A stretch of 13,715 nt of DNA from assembly GCA_038211295.1 (NCBI GenBank), contig JBBQVS010000096.1:1-13715 (forward strand). The letters are read 5' to 3'. The notes under the pieces were generated by a model. It saw only the letters and a list, made by a program, of their open reading frames with translations, ran no database searches and was not told the origin of the DNA. Made by a program: the position numbers and the translations under genes. Positions 6,707 to 12,939 of the stretch are shown in pieces. The number at the start of each line of letters is the position of its first letter. Positions within the stretch are counted from its first letter, which is position 1. Origin of the DNA: JBBQVS01 sp038211295. GTDB taxonomy: Bacteria; Chloroflexota; Ktedonobacteria; Ktedonobacterales; Ktedonobacteraceae.

Positions 6707-7141
6707 CTATTTCACCTGCCGTTTAGGTTTCGGTGCTTGCATACTGACAATTCTTGTGGTGGCTTGTGTCTCAACAATCGTGATGTTTTTTATCAAAGAC
6801 GATTGCTTTGTCGGGCTAGCACTGAATCGTGTTGTTGCAAATTGACCCACTGGCGGCGTGGGGAATGCGATGTGGCGGCTAAAGTCTTCCGCTACAATCT
6901 TCTTGGCTGGTGCAACCTGAGTGATCACCTGTTGGAATGGTTGCGCCCACCATCTCGTGATCGCGGTGACCTGCCGTACCAGTTGCTGTCGCGGACTTTC
7001 GACAATAGCGAGTTTCCACAGTTGCGCGCCATCGTCGCAAGCCTCCTGCCTCCACGTCTTGTTCTTCTGGAAAGGCGGCACAGGACTGCTTGTTTGGAAT
7101 GGTGTTTGTGGGAATGGTGGCAATGCTCTGAAATCGCCCAT
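6707..7141 (-). CDS. Pro/Gln-rich protein of unknown function
   Basis: 144 residues from the ATG at 7141, with a very strong AAGGGGGGG site just upstream. An upstream TTG at 7159 would overlap the previous gene and lacks a site. The N-terminus (1-30) is Pro/Phe-rich (FRALPPFPQTPFQ), the middle (about 40-85) is probably helical with several Trp, and the C-terminus is Thr/Ser-rich and ends basic (APKPKRQVK). No membrane segment, Cys pair or catalytic motif is seen. The Pro-rich N-terminus could be an extended arm in a capsid or membrane complex. Placed inside the run of virion membrane proteins. Confidence 0.8.
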   Translation of the reverse strand: MGDFRALPPFPQTPFQTSSPVPPFQKNKTWRQEACDDGAQLWKLAIVESPRQQLVRQVTAITRWWAQPFQQVITQVAPAKKIVAEDFSRHIAFPTPPVGQFATTRFSASPTKQSSLIKNITIVETQATTRIVSMQAPKPKRQVK

Positions 7142-7155
7142 GTCAACCCCCCCTT

Positions 7156-7338
7156 TCAATTAGGCGTGCCGCCTGGGTAAGCGGCGAACGCTCCGCTTGA
7201 ATTGCGACCTTGCGCACTGTAAATGATTTGCTGAAAGAAACTGGTGAATGCTCGTGCGTCGGTTGCAACGCCGCTCGCGTATGCCGCCACCACCAAGACA
7301 AGCGACAGCAAGAAAATGTACCGAATGGTGTCATTCAT
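7156..7338 (-). CDS. Small membrane protein (60 aa)
   Basis: 60 residues from the ATG at 7338, 12 bases after the preceding stop. Residues 7-22 (about YIFLLSLVLVVAAYAS) form a hydrophobic helix close to the N-terminus. ASG-VA after it resembles a signal-peptide end, so it could be either anchored or processed. The rest is polar with aromatic and Gly/Ser residues (FTSFFQQIIYSAQG, GAFAAYPGG). Family unknown. It is one of several short membrane proteins in a row after the capsid gene, as expected for a virion with an inner membrane. Confidence 0.75.
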   Translation of the reverse strand: MNDTIRYIFLLSLVLVVAAYASGVATDARAFTSFFQQIIYSAQGRNSSGAFAAYPGGTPN

Positions 7339-7350
7339 GATGATACTTTC

Positions 7351-7536
7351 TCATCCATTGATGGATGTGATTCTTAATAACGGTGTCAATAGTCGATATT
7401 CTGCGACTACAATCAAAAGAATGGACAGCAACAACATGTAATAGAGTATGACGTACCCTGTCCTGGACTTTGCGATGAGTGAGAGAAAGACAAGAGCGAG
7501 TACCCACCCCACGACTGTTTGGTATTCCTTCTGCAT
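7351..7536 (-). CDS. Small two-helix membrane protein (61 aa)
   Basis: 61 residues from the ATG at 7536, four bases after the TAA of the upstream gene. The reading frame is open much further upstream, but that part overlaps the neighbour and lacks a ribosome site. Residues about 8-21 (VVGWVLALVFLSLI) and 28-45 (YVILYYMLLLSILLIVVA) are hydrophobic helices with a short basic loop AKSRTG between them. The C-terminus is short. No known family; probably a structural protein of the viral membrane. Confidence 0.78.
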   Translation of the reverse strand: MQKEYQTVVGWVLALVFLSLIAKSRTGYVILYYMLLLSILLIVVAEYRLLTPLLRITSING

Positions 7537-7540
7537 GTTG

Positions 7541-8161
7541 TTATATCCCAGCTGTGCTTTGGCAAATGCCGTTGACAAGAATATAGCCGACTGGACATGT
7601 CCCATCACTGTTTTTCGGTGCGACGGGGTGAATGGGAGTGTTCGGCGGCACGCCCGCACCTGCTGGAAGATGTGGGCGTATGCGCTGGTCGAGATATGCG
7701 CGTCCATTGAGCATGTACCACAACATCTTGCCCCGCGTGTTTCCCTGCTGATCTACCTGCACAAGGACAAAGAGAAGCACCACAAGGACGACTACGAGCG
7801 TCCCAATGCCACCGGATGTACTGGCATGGCTAACGTTGTTGACGGCGTGTTTAGAACCGTCTAAAAAAGGTTTCGTCACGTTGCTCGCGAGTGTTTGTAT
7901 CGCGGTCTGTCGCTCCGCGCGCTGCTGTTCTTCTTGCACCTCTTGCCGTGTAAGTGTCTGCATACGTTCGCGCTCGGTAGGTTCTACACCTTCTCGTTTT
8001 TCTACACGCGCCTGCTTCTTTTTGTCTAAAAGCGGTGTATCAATGTATGCTTGCAACTCTGTTGCATCCTCGTCGCGCCGGGCACGAGGTACGACGACCA
8101 TATCCAGGTACGCGTCTAAGTCAGTGTCAACGCCTTTGTTCCGTTCCTTTTTACGTGCCAT
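7541..8161 (-). CDS. Single-pass membrane protein with charged N-domain and Cys-closed C-terminal tip
   Basis: 206 residues. The ATG at 8161 directly abuts the previous TAA, with GGAGG 5 bases before it. Residues 1-100 are highly charged (Arg, Lys, Glu, Gln) and probably helical or coiled-coil. Residues 119-136 (IGTLVVVLVVLLFVLVQV) are one transmembrane helix. The outer part has a Pro-rich stalk (PAGAGVPPNTPIHPVAP) and ends with DGTCPVGYILVNGICQ, in which C189 and C200 could close a small loop. This short Cys loop with CP-GY and GIC is like those often seen in extracellular modules. It probably links capsid or DNA inside to something outside the membrane. Function not known. Confidence 0.85.
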   Translation of the reverse strand: MARKKERNKGVDTDLDAYLDMVVVPRARRDEDATELQAYIDTPLLDKKKQARVEKREGVEPTERERMQTLTRQEVQEEQQRAERQTAIQTLASNVTKPFLDGSKHAVNNVSHASTSGGIGTLVVVLVVLLFVLVQVDQQGNTRGKMLWYMLNGRAYLDQRIRPHLPAGAGVPPNTPIHPVAPKNSDGTCPVGYILVNGICQSTAGI

Positions 8162-8302
8162 TTACCCCTCCGTGACGGTAACGATATGAGAAGGAGCAAC
8201 CAGAATGCCAATCGTTGTGCCTAGACTTCCCTGGAACCCGATCACAATCATCACGAGCGCCAGAATGAACAACGCGGCGTATGCCGTCTGATTGCTTCCC
8301 AT
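8162..8302 (-). CDS. Very small membrane protein (46 aa)
   Basis: 46 residues, reading MGSNQTAYAALFILALVMIV then IGFQGSLGTTIGILVAP and a short polar end. The start ATG at 8302 has GGAAGG about 10 bases upstream, and the stop TAA at 8162-8164 is fused to the next start as TAAATG. The gene fills the space between the capsid gene and the 206-aa protein exactly. Residues 7-21 form a strong hydrophobic helix with a second weaker one at about 26-36. No other frame in this gap looks coding. Likely a virion membrane protein. Confidence 0.75.
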   Translation of the reverse strand: MGSNQTAYAALFILALVMIVIGFQGSLGTTIGILVAPSHIVTVTEG

Positions 8303-8328
8303 GTCGGTACGCCCTTCCTGCCCGCACG

Positions 8329-9627
8329 CTACCGGCTAAGAGGATCGTTGAGAATGACAAGGTGAACGGTGCAACGGGGTTGGATACCTGCGGAACCACC
8401 CGTACCTGTCCCCAATGCGGCGAACTGAATGCCATAGTGCCAATCAGTCCAACCAGTATCCTGCGTCATGTTCAGGTAATGCGCTCCCTCTTGTACCCCT
8501 GCCTCCGCCTGCTGAAAAATTGGCCCGTACACGAACGGGAACACACCCTCATCGATATCCTGTTTCAACAGACCTCCACCCGCACCAGAAAGATCAGTGT
8601 AGAACTCTTTGACGTCCATGTTGCTATTGAGTCCATACTGAATGAATGGGTGCAAGCCGTTTTGGTCGGTGGTCGTGCGGATGAGCTGTATGTTAGACGT
8701 TGCAGCAAATTTGTTGCTCTGGTTGCCGTCAATCGCCACGACGATGAGCCAGGGAATTTTGTGCAGATAGGTGATTTTTCCTTGCATGATCTGGCCTGTC
8801 TGCATGTTCGACAACTGATTGTCGCGGAGCAACTGGCACGTTTCCATGCCGCCCAGATTCGGCACAAGGGGGTCGCGCTGGGAATAGGATTGACCGTCCT
8901 TGTAGATCGCGATAACAGACACCTGTGCTGCAACCGTTGCGGGGACAGTGTTTGTTCCTGCCGTGAGGTAGACCGCGTTGACTTCAGGGTCGGGGCCAAT
9001 AACCGCACCAGCACAATTAACCACGACTTGTACAGCTGATTGGCCGTTTTGGATTGACAGAATGCCGCGCACATCCTGTGGATGGATGAGGTTCATTGGA
9101 CACCACAACGCAAACGTTGTTGCGTTGGCACCAACAACGGTGGTCATGCCAGTGTTGAGATACGTCTGATATGGTGCATCTGTCTGCCCGGCAATAACGC
9201 TACGTGGCTGCCCCTGCTGTGACTCTCCCATGAGTTGTACGAGATACTTCATGATGTATGGTCTGAAATCGTGTTGCTTGCCATTCACGAGTACTTGTAC
9301 GCTGTCATACAGTGCTAGCTGTCCCGCCGCCGTAAGCGCATATGCCGCGCCTGTGCCCGCTCCGAGCGTCACCGTACCCGAAAAACGCAACCAAAAACCT
9401 GTCAGATAGCCATTGTTTGTGGAGGGCATGTTATAAGTCAGTGGTTGCCCCGACGCCCATGCCTGAAAGTTTGCGCCGCCGTTGGCCTGTTGCGCTAATG
9501 CTTCCTTATTAAGAGACAGGGCCATGAATTTTCGATTGTTTGTGCGGATATCGGCTTGTGCTTGTGCCGCTGCAATAGCAGCTTGCTGTGCGTTGTTGCC
9601 TTGTGTTGGCATTTGCATGGTTGGCAT
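8329..9627 (-). CDS. Major capsid protein candidate, double-jelly-roll type
   Basis: 432 residues, the largest protein in the cluster, start ATG at 9627 with AGGA 8 bases upstream. After a Gln/Ala-rich N-terminus (1-35) the chain is nearly all beta-like with short loops: GYLTGFWLRFSGTVTLG, LALYDSVQVLVNGKQ, VRGILSIQNGQ, VQVVVNCAGAVIG, AQVSVIAIYKDGQ, WLIVVAIDG, and a C-terminal CTVHLVILNDPLSR. One helical stretch, HDFRPYIMKYLVQLMG, follows an early strand pair. A length near 430, beta-rich nature, no signal, and a packaging ATPase two genes upstream are what is expected of DJR capsid proteins (two jelly rolls of about 200 residues). Sequence identity in this family is low, so the assignment rests on composition, length and context; a predicted structure would settle it. 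Confidence 0.78.
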   Translation of the reverse strand: MPTMQMPTQGNNAQQAAIAAAQAQADIRTNNRKFMALSLNKEALAQQANGGANFQAWASGQPLTYNMPSTNNGYLTGFWLRFSGTVTLGAGTGAAYALTAAGQLALYDSVQVLVNGKQHDFRPYIMKYLVQLMGESQQGQPRSVIAGQTDAPYQTYLNTGMTTVVGANATTFALWCPMNLIHPQDVRGILSIQNGQSAVQVVVNCAGAVIGPDPEVNAVYLTAGTNTVPATVAAQVSVIAIYKDGQSYSQRDPLVPNLGGMETCQLLRDNQLSNMQTGQIMQGKITYLHKIPWLIVVAIDGNQSNKFAATSNIQLIRTTTDQNGLHPFIQYGLNSNMDVKEFYTDLSGAGGGLLKQDIDEGVFPFVYGPIFQQAEAGVQEGAHYLNMTQDTGWTDWHYGIQFAALGTGTGGSAGIQPRCTVHLVILNDPLSR

Positions 9628-9663
9628 GGTGATTTCCTTTTCTCTCCACTTGACACGGGATGC

Positions 9664-9936
9664 TTATAGCATTGGCCCCATGTCAGAATTGACATTCGTC
9701 GTTCCATTGATAGTTGCATTGCTGGTGTTGCTCGATGCATTGCCCGCACTTACCATCACGCTGTCATATGCTTCGCCATTCGCATGCGACGCCGCCCACC
9801 CGGCTACTCCGCTTGCGTATGGTATTTGGCGACTTCGGATGAAGTTCAGCACAAAAAACAAAACGATAAGCAAAAGACAAATTGACAGCAAACTCCCGGA
9901 TACCGTTCGCACTTCGCGCATGATTTTGTTGAACAT
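9664..9936 (-). CDS. Single-pass membrane protein (90 aa)
   Basis: 90 residues from the ATG at 9936. A basic N-terminus (NKIMREVR) precedes one transmembrane helix at about 15-33 (LLSICLLLIVLFFVLNFI), then a basic stop (RSRQ). The outer part is Asn/Ser/Thr/Ala-rich and low-complexity (NASSNTSNATINGTTNV). The ribosome site is weak (GAAGA). It lies 51 bases after the packaging ATPase and 36 bases before the capsid gene. In membrane-containing viruses such small proteins often anchor the capsid or form the packaging vertex; here that is inferred from position only. Confidence 0.8.
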   Translation of the reverse strand: MFNKIMREVRTVSGSLLSICLLLIVLFFVLNFIRSRQIPYASGVAGWAASHANGEAYDSVMVSAGNASSNTSNATINGTTNVNSDMGPML

Positions 9937-9987
9937 TAGTTTCTTCTTTCTGATTGTCGTTCGAATAGTTCTGCTAGAAGATTTTCC

Positions 9988-10785
9988 TCAAACATACGTA
10001 CGATCGTTCTTGTACAGCAGACTATGGCCAAAAAATTGCTTGTAGTCCGTGTACTCTTTGGATGGATACGGCCCATCCAACCGCCGGTAAAAAAACCCGT
10101 AACGAGCATCCGGCGACTTTTGTTCGGCTTGCAGGATGTTTAACAATTCGCGCGATCTCTGCCACTCGTATGGATTTCGGTTCAGGCGAAATTGCATGAA
10201 GTGCGTACACATGTCAAAAATTTCGCTCGGCACTTTCGCAATCTTTTGCGTGCAGACGATAACGGTTGTTTTGTGTTTGCGTCCCCACTTTAACAGCGTG
10301 ACGAAGGACTCTACGTCCTTGACCGCCGCCGCCTCATCCACCAGAACAATACTAGCCTCTCTCGCGTCAACGTGTCGGCTAAACCACGTTTCGTTTTCCT
10401 CTAAGTCAATGCTTTTTGGCGTCCACACTTGCGTATGAAGTTCATTCGCGAGCAGATCGGGAGCTTTATTGCCCATGACATGGAGCGGATTGTAGACCTG
10501 CCCGAAAGCGTCGGGATCGTAGCTTGCATCGTGTACATACCGCTTGACCGTTGGATTGTGCCGACGCAAGTATTCAAGCAGTGCAACCGCACCCGTTGTT
10601 TTCCCTGAACCAGTACCGCCCACTATCCCCCAATGTTCGCCTAACTCAAAACCGAGCTTGCTCCGTATGCCGCGTTCGGCTTGTTCCATATCGAGCGATG
10701 CATGGTAGCGAGCTTGTACGTGTGACTGCCCGTAGGGTTGTGCATCGGATCTATAGGGACTTGGGAGTATATCCCACCAACTCAT
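9988..10785 (-). CDS. Packaging ATPase, HerA/FtsK (A32-like) superfamily
   Basis: 265 residues. The Walker A loop is GGTGSGKTT at 56-64 (K62), Walker B is SIVLVDEAA at 145-153 (D150, E151), and VIVCTQ at 175-180 provides the Gln typical of the HerA/FtsK/A32 strand after Walker B. The chain continues with helices and an Arg-rich region (YEWQRSRELLNIL). Length matches the short single-domain genome-packaging ATPases of DJR viruses (PRD1 P9, PM2 P1, vaccinia A32 type) rather than the longer host FtsK. Such enzymes drive DNA into preformed capsids by ATP hydrolysis at one vertex. Its start at 10785 lies inside the upstream gene (35-base overlap) with GAGG 8 bases ahead. The nearby capsid gene supports the role. 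Confidence 0.92.
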   Translation of the reverse strand: MSWWDILPSPYRSDAQPYGQSHVQARYHASLDMEQAERGIRSKLGFELGEHWGIVGGTGSGKTTGAVALLEYLRRHNPTVKRYVHDASYDPDAFGQVYNPLHVMGNKAPDLLANELHTQVWTPKSIDLEENETWFSRHVDAREASIVLVDEAAAVKDVESFVTLLKWGRKHKTTVIVCTQKIAKVPSEIFDMCTHFMQFRLNRNPYEWQRSRELLNILQAEQKSPDARYGFFYRRLDGPYPSKEYTDYKQFFGHSLLYKNDRTYV

Positions 10786-11197
10786 AGACGTTCGCCTCGT
10801 TCTCGCTTTCTACCGCATCGACAAGTATGGTGCGATTGGTAATCTGCTTGATTGCGAATACGGTCAATATATCCGCGTACCACGCAAGCACATCATCTTT
10901 TTTGCCTGGTTTGGGATGGTCGTGAGTCCCGTAGAGCATCTTGAGCAACATTGGCCCGCCCGCGACAAAAACGCCTTTCACGCCCGCCTTGAAGAGCATC
11001 GCTACATTCTTTTGTTCGGCAGATTCCGCCGTTCCGGTACTGCCAGTAAGCAGCAGCGTTATCATTGGCTTGACAACTTCGTAGAGTGCGAGAGGCTTGA
11101 CGATGTACGTTCTCATGCCTATCACTACCGTGATAACCTGTTCCGCCTCTAGAGATGCTGTAGGCCCGATACTCGTTTCCTGTGGCCGTTCAATCAT
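10751..11197 (-). CDS. Unknown 148-aa protein before the packaging ATPase
   Basis: 148 residues. Start ATG at 11197 overlaps the upstream stop as ATGA, with GGAGG 12 bases ahead. Its 3' end overlaps the ATPase start by 35 bases, so its translation is tightly linked to both. Residues 18-50 (EQVITVVIGMRTYIVKPLAL, then a helix YEVVKPMITLLL) look like a beta hairpin followed by a helix. Two more hydrophobic helical segments follow at about 65-88 (MLFKAGVKGVFVAGGPMLLKML) and 102-118 (DVLAWYADILTVFAIKQI). They are less hydrophobic than true membrane helices. The opening strand-strand-helix and following helices resemble the general plan of phage assembly chaperones, but I do not recognise a family. 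Confidence 0.82.
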   Translation of the reverse strand: MIERPQETSIGPTASLEAEQVITVVIGMRTYIVKPLALYEVVKPMITLLLTGSTGTAESAEQKNVAMLFKAGVKGVFVAGGPMLLKMLYGTHDHPKPGKKDDVLAWYADILTVFAIKQITNRTILVDAVESENEANVYELVGYTPKSL

Positions 11198-12048
11198 CGT
11201 AGTGATAAGCCTCCGTGTTCCTTGATATGGCTATATGTCGCAATGAATTTTGGTGCCCCCAACATATAGAGGTACAACTTATCGTACACTCGGACAATGG
11301 CGCGAACTGCCTTAGCCGCCTGTGGATCTTTCTTTGCAGCACTGATCTGGAAGGTTGCAAGTTGTGTTGCTTCTTCTTCATCCAAGTGCCAGATGGATAC
11401 CTCTTCGTGGTCTTTGACAACCGCTTTCAGCACCTCATCCAGAAGATCAGAGAACTGGACGTACATGTACACCATTTTCTCTAGTGCGTCACCAGCTTCC
11501 TCGTGCGTGAGCTTCTTCTCTGCCGGCGTTGTGTTTGACTCTGTTCTCGCGAATATTTGCGCAACATTGTCTTTAACCGTGTCTACTACGTTTTTTTCTT
11601 TTTGGCGGTCTCTGTAGGCCTGTTGGCGTTGTCGCGCCAATAAAGCTTGTCTCGCGTTCCTTTCCTCTTCAGTCTCTTCAAACTCCGCAGGTGATAGAAG
11701 AGTTTCTATTTCTGGAGAGATTCCGTCACCTTGATTAGCACTTTGAGTTGCTGTGTGACTTTCTCCGTCTGATCGTCCAAATCGCCCGCCAGATCCTCCA
11801 GGAGTTCGCGACTCTTGACTAGCTCCTCGCGCTCCTTCTGCAAATCCTCGCGCTCCTTCTGCAACGCTTCTATCGCCACTTTGTGTTCGTGCGATAGCTG
11901 TGTGTACGCTTCCGATTGCAGTTTCAGGATCGACTCGATTGATTGCTGCTCTGCTTTTGCGAGTTCTGTTTGTGCTACCATGTGTTTCCTCTTCACCGCG
12001 CCGCTTCTCGCGTATGCGGTCTAATCGCTCGACATCATTGACCGTCAT
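11194..12048 (-). CDS. Helical, charged protein with low-complexity N-terminal half; hosts a nested frame
   Basis: 284 residues from ATG 12048, which overlaps the previous stop as ATGA and has TAGGAG 7 bases upstream; the frame is open upstream but unsupported there. Residues 1-22 are a charged helix (VERLDRIREKRRGEE). Residues about 23-114 are Gly/Ser/Arg/Ala-rich and look disordered, with VAEGARGFAEGARG; this part coincides exactly with another reading frame that encodes a coiled coil. Residues about 115-284 are helical and highly charged (EFEETEEERNARQALLARQR, YVQFSDLLDEVLKAVV) and end SLR. No family recognised. No start codon of any kind is seen in this frame close after the nested gene, so the second half must be read from 12048 or by a shift from the other frame. 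It may be a scaffold or assembly factor. Confidence 0.8.
   Translation of the reverse strand: MTVNDVERLDRIREKRRGEEETHGSTNRTRKSRAAINRVDPETAIGSVHTAIARTQSGDRSVAEGARGFAEGARGASQESRTPGGSGGRFGRSDGESHTATQSANQGDGISPEIETLLSPAEFEETEEERNARQALLARQRQQAYRDRQKEKNVVDTVKDNVAQIFARTESNTTPAEKKLTHEEAGDALEKMVYMYVQFSDLLDEVLKAVVKDHEEVSIWHLDEEEATQLATFQISAAKKDPQAAKAVRAIVRVYDKLYLYMLGAPKFIATYSHIKEHGGLSLR
11706..11981 (-). CDS. Nested coiled-coil protein in a second frame
   Basis: 91 residues from ATG 11981 (MVAQTELAKAEQQSIESILK ...). AGAGGA lies about 6 bases upstream of the ATG. The chain is almost entirely Leu/Glu/Lys/Gln with heptad spacing, including LQKERED, LQKEREE, LVKSREL and LEDLAGD, and ends LIKVTESLQK. It lies wholly inside the 284-aa gene in another frame. 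This frame is the more protein-like of the two over the overlap: hydrophobic residues recur every 3-4 positions, while the other frame gives Gly/Arg/Ser-rich filler. A 21-bp duplication adds exactly one heptad in this frame. It could be a separate small protein, or joined to the other frame by frameshifting. Confidence 0.55.
   Translation of the reverse strand: MVAQTELAKAEQQSIESILKLQSEAYTQLSHEHKVAIEALQKEREDLQKEREELVKSRELLEDLAGDLDDQTEKVTQQLKVLIKVTESLQK
11823..11864. repeat. 21-bp tandem duplication inside the dual-frame region
   Basis: Two copies of a 21-bp unit at 11823-11843 and 11844-11864 that differ only in the first base. In the nested frame it encodes LQKERED / LQKEREE, exactly one heptad per copy. 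In the long frame it encodes AEGARGF / AEGARGA. The unit preserves both frames. Confidence 0.9.
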
Positions 12049-12476
12049 AGTGGTACTCCTACCGCATTGTTGCGATACGAGACAAGCACCGGATAACGGT
12101 TGGTATCGCCCGACGCTATCACCGCGCCAAACACCAGGTCGACCTGTGTCCAACCCTGCTTGAGCATGCCAGCATATGCTGGCAGTCCTGGCACTTTAAT
12201 GACGATTGGGAAAGCAACGGCGGAAAAGAACGAAACGTGGTTGTAGCCCAAATCCATCAATGTGTAGTCCCCCGCCGGCGAAAATACTTCGATATGTTCG
12301 TTTGCACGTTGCGCGCCGTCAGAAGAAGACTGAAGCAGATCGAACAAAATCTTGTTCTGCTCTTCCAAAAGGTCTACAACGCCTGGACGCGTAGGGTTTT
12401 GATCTCCCAGCACGGCGCGTTGAACACCTGGACTGTTTGCAGCTTGTGCTACCACCATGCTTGTTAGGTCTACCAT
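12045..12476 (-). CDS. Unknown beta-rich protein, first gene of the structural cluster
   Basis: 143 residues from ATG 12476, chosen because GGAAGG lies about 8 bases upstream. A GTG at 12527 would add 17 residues but has no site. Residues 33-50 (VVDLLEEQNKILFDLLQS) are an amphipathic helix that could form a coiled-coil trimer or dimer. Residues 60-143 are beta-like (HIEVFSPAGDYTLMDLGY, FPIVIKVPGLPAY, TQVDLVFGAVIASGD, RYPVLVSYRN). An N-terminal helix and a single beta domain is a plan seen in penton or other minor capsid proteins, but I do not recognise a family. First gene after the promoter region, and its stop overlaps the next ATG as ATGA. Confidence 0.85.
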   Translation of the reverse strand: MVDLTSMVVAQAANSPGVQRAVLGDQNPTRPGVVDLLEEQNKILFDLLQSSSDGAQRANEHIEVFSPAGDYTLMDLGYNHVSFFSAVAFPIVIKVPGLPAYAGMLKQGWTQVDLVFGAVIASGDTNRYPVLVSYRNNAVGVPL

Positions 12477-12514
12477 GCTTGCGTATCCTTCCTGCACGTG
12501 CGAAATCTCGACAT

Positions 12515-12621
12515 GCGTTACTTGCACCGTTACGCCACGCGTTACGAAAAGTTTTTCTTTTCGTAACGTAACACCACTGATTCAAGCATAAAATGCGTAG
12601 TCCGTCTTTGGTGGCGTTACG
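12515..12621. repeat. Cluster of CGTTAC(G) motifs in the leader of the structural cluster
   Basis: CGTTAC begins at 12516, 12528 and 12540, exactly 12 bp apart. The inverted form CGTAAC lies at 12562-12567, with GTAAC again at 12568-12572, and another CGTTACG at 12615-12621. All lie between the promoter candidate at 12733-12761 and the start codon at 12476. Spacing of about one helical turn suggests a protein-binding site array. Confidence 0.75.
12541..12567 (-). promoter_or_regulatory. Perfect 11-bp hairpin in the 5' leader
   Basis: GTTACGAAAAG at 12541-12551 and CTTTTCGTAAC at 12557-12567 are exact inverted copies around a five-base loop. In the minus-strand transcript it lies about 65 bases before the first start codon. 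The outer six bases of each arm are the CGTTAC-type motifs. It can act as an RNA hairpin or as a DNA operator. Confidence 0.75.
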
Positions 12622-12637
12622 TTTTGCGTTATTCTTG

Positions 12638-12696
12638 TGGTCTATTTGTGTGTGCGCGCGATTGAGAAACGTACGCATGCACGCACAAATAGACCA
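12638..12696. repeat. Long inverted repeat between promoter and first gene
   Basis: TGGTCTATTTGTG at 12638-12650 is the exact reverse complement of 12684-12696. The stem continues inwards for about six more pairs, some of them wobble. The centre holds alternating purine/pyrimidine sequence (TGTGCGCGCG and GTACGCATGCACGC). It lies just downstream of the promoter candidate, so any transcript would carry a large stem-loop in its leader. Confidence 0.8.
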
Positions 12697-12732
12697 TACT
12701 GTACGCCCACTCAAAAAACTGGCTACAAATAT

Positions 12733-12761
12733 AGTATAACACAAGTCTTCATATAATGCAA
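12733..12761 (-). promoter_or_regulatory. Candidate sigma-70-type promoter for the structural cluster
   Basis: On the minus strand, TTGCAT (12761-12756) and TATACT (12738-12733) are 17 bases apart. The -10 box matches the consensus TATAAT at five of six positions; the -35 box matches only its first three bases. Sequence around it is AT-rich. The transcript would start near 12726 with a leader of about 250 bases. A 6-bp inverted repeat TTTTAC/GTAAAA (12776-12781, 12791-12796) lies just upstream and could bind a regulator. Confidence 0.5.
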
Positions 12762-12797
12762 CTAGTTTTAGGTACTTTTACGCTGGGAGTGTAAAAC

Positions 12798-12939
12798 GTG
12801 GACGCTCTGAAAACAAAAAGTATTGACACCCTTCTCCGAGTGTCAATACTTTTTCCGAGTGTCAATACTTTCTCCGAAGAGTGGACGCTCTGAAAACGAA
12901 AAGTATTGACACCCTTCTCCGAGTGTCAATACTTTCTCC
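12798..12939. repeat. Two 59-bp direct repeats with five GTATTGACAC elements in inverted pairs
   Basis: 12798-12856 and 12881-12939 are direct repeats differing at only two positions. Each carries GTATTGACAC (12820-12829; 12903-12912), a short spacer CCTTCTCCGA, and the inverted copy GTGTCAATAC (12840-12849; 12923-12932), flanked by A and T runs, so each forms a dyad with arms of about 13 bp. One more inverted copy stands alone at 12859-12868. The group is not a CRISPR array: the repeats are palindromic and few, with no unique spacers. It fits an array of binding sites for a regulator or replication initiator. On either strand each dyad contains TTGACA. Confidence 0.9.

Noticed and set aside
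6695..7180. 161-codon plus-strand frame opposite the Pro-rich gene
   Set aside because: Composition (Cys, Arg, Trp rich) typical of an antisense shadow; the minus-strand gene has a very strong ribosome site.
8151..8435. 94-codon minus-strand frame covering the capsid/46-aa junction
   Set aside because: Overlaps the capsid C-terminus in another frame and ends in Arg/Ser/His-rich filler; the 46-aa frame fits the gap and has a good start.
8281..9039. 252-codon plus-strand frame opposite the capsid gene
   Set aside because: Antisense shadow of a strongly supported gene; no ribosome site and no recognisable protein features.
10400..10416. KSID in the packaging ATPase as another copy of the GTATTGACAC repeat
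   Set aside because: The bases are AAAAGCATTGACTT on the minus strand, with three changes from the repeat; likely chance.
12319..12744. 141-codon minus-strand frame overlapping the first structural gene and its leader
   Set aside because: Its second half is out of frame with the well-supported 143-aa gene, is Arg/Cys-rich filler, and it has no ribosome site; it would also remove the regulatory region.
12820..12937. TTGACA inside the repeats as a -35 box of a promoter
   Set aside because: At 17 bases downstream the hexamer is ATACTT (TACTTT at 18), a poor -10 match; kept only as a remark.
12798..12939. CRISPR array
   Set aside because: Only two long repeats, internally palindromic, with no set of unique equal-length spacers and no cas genes.
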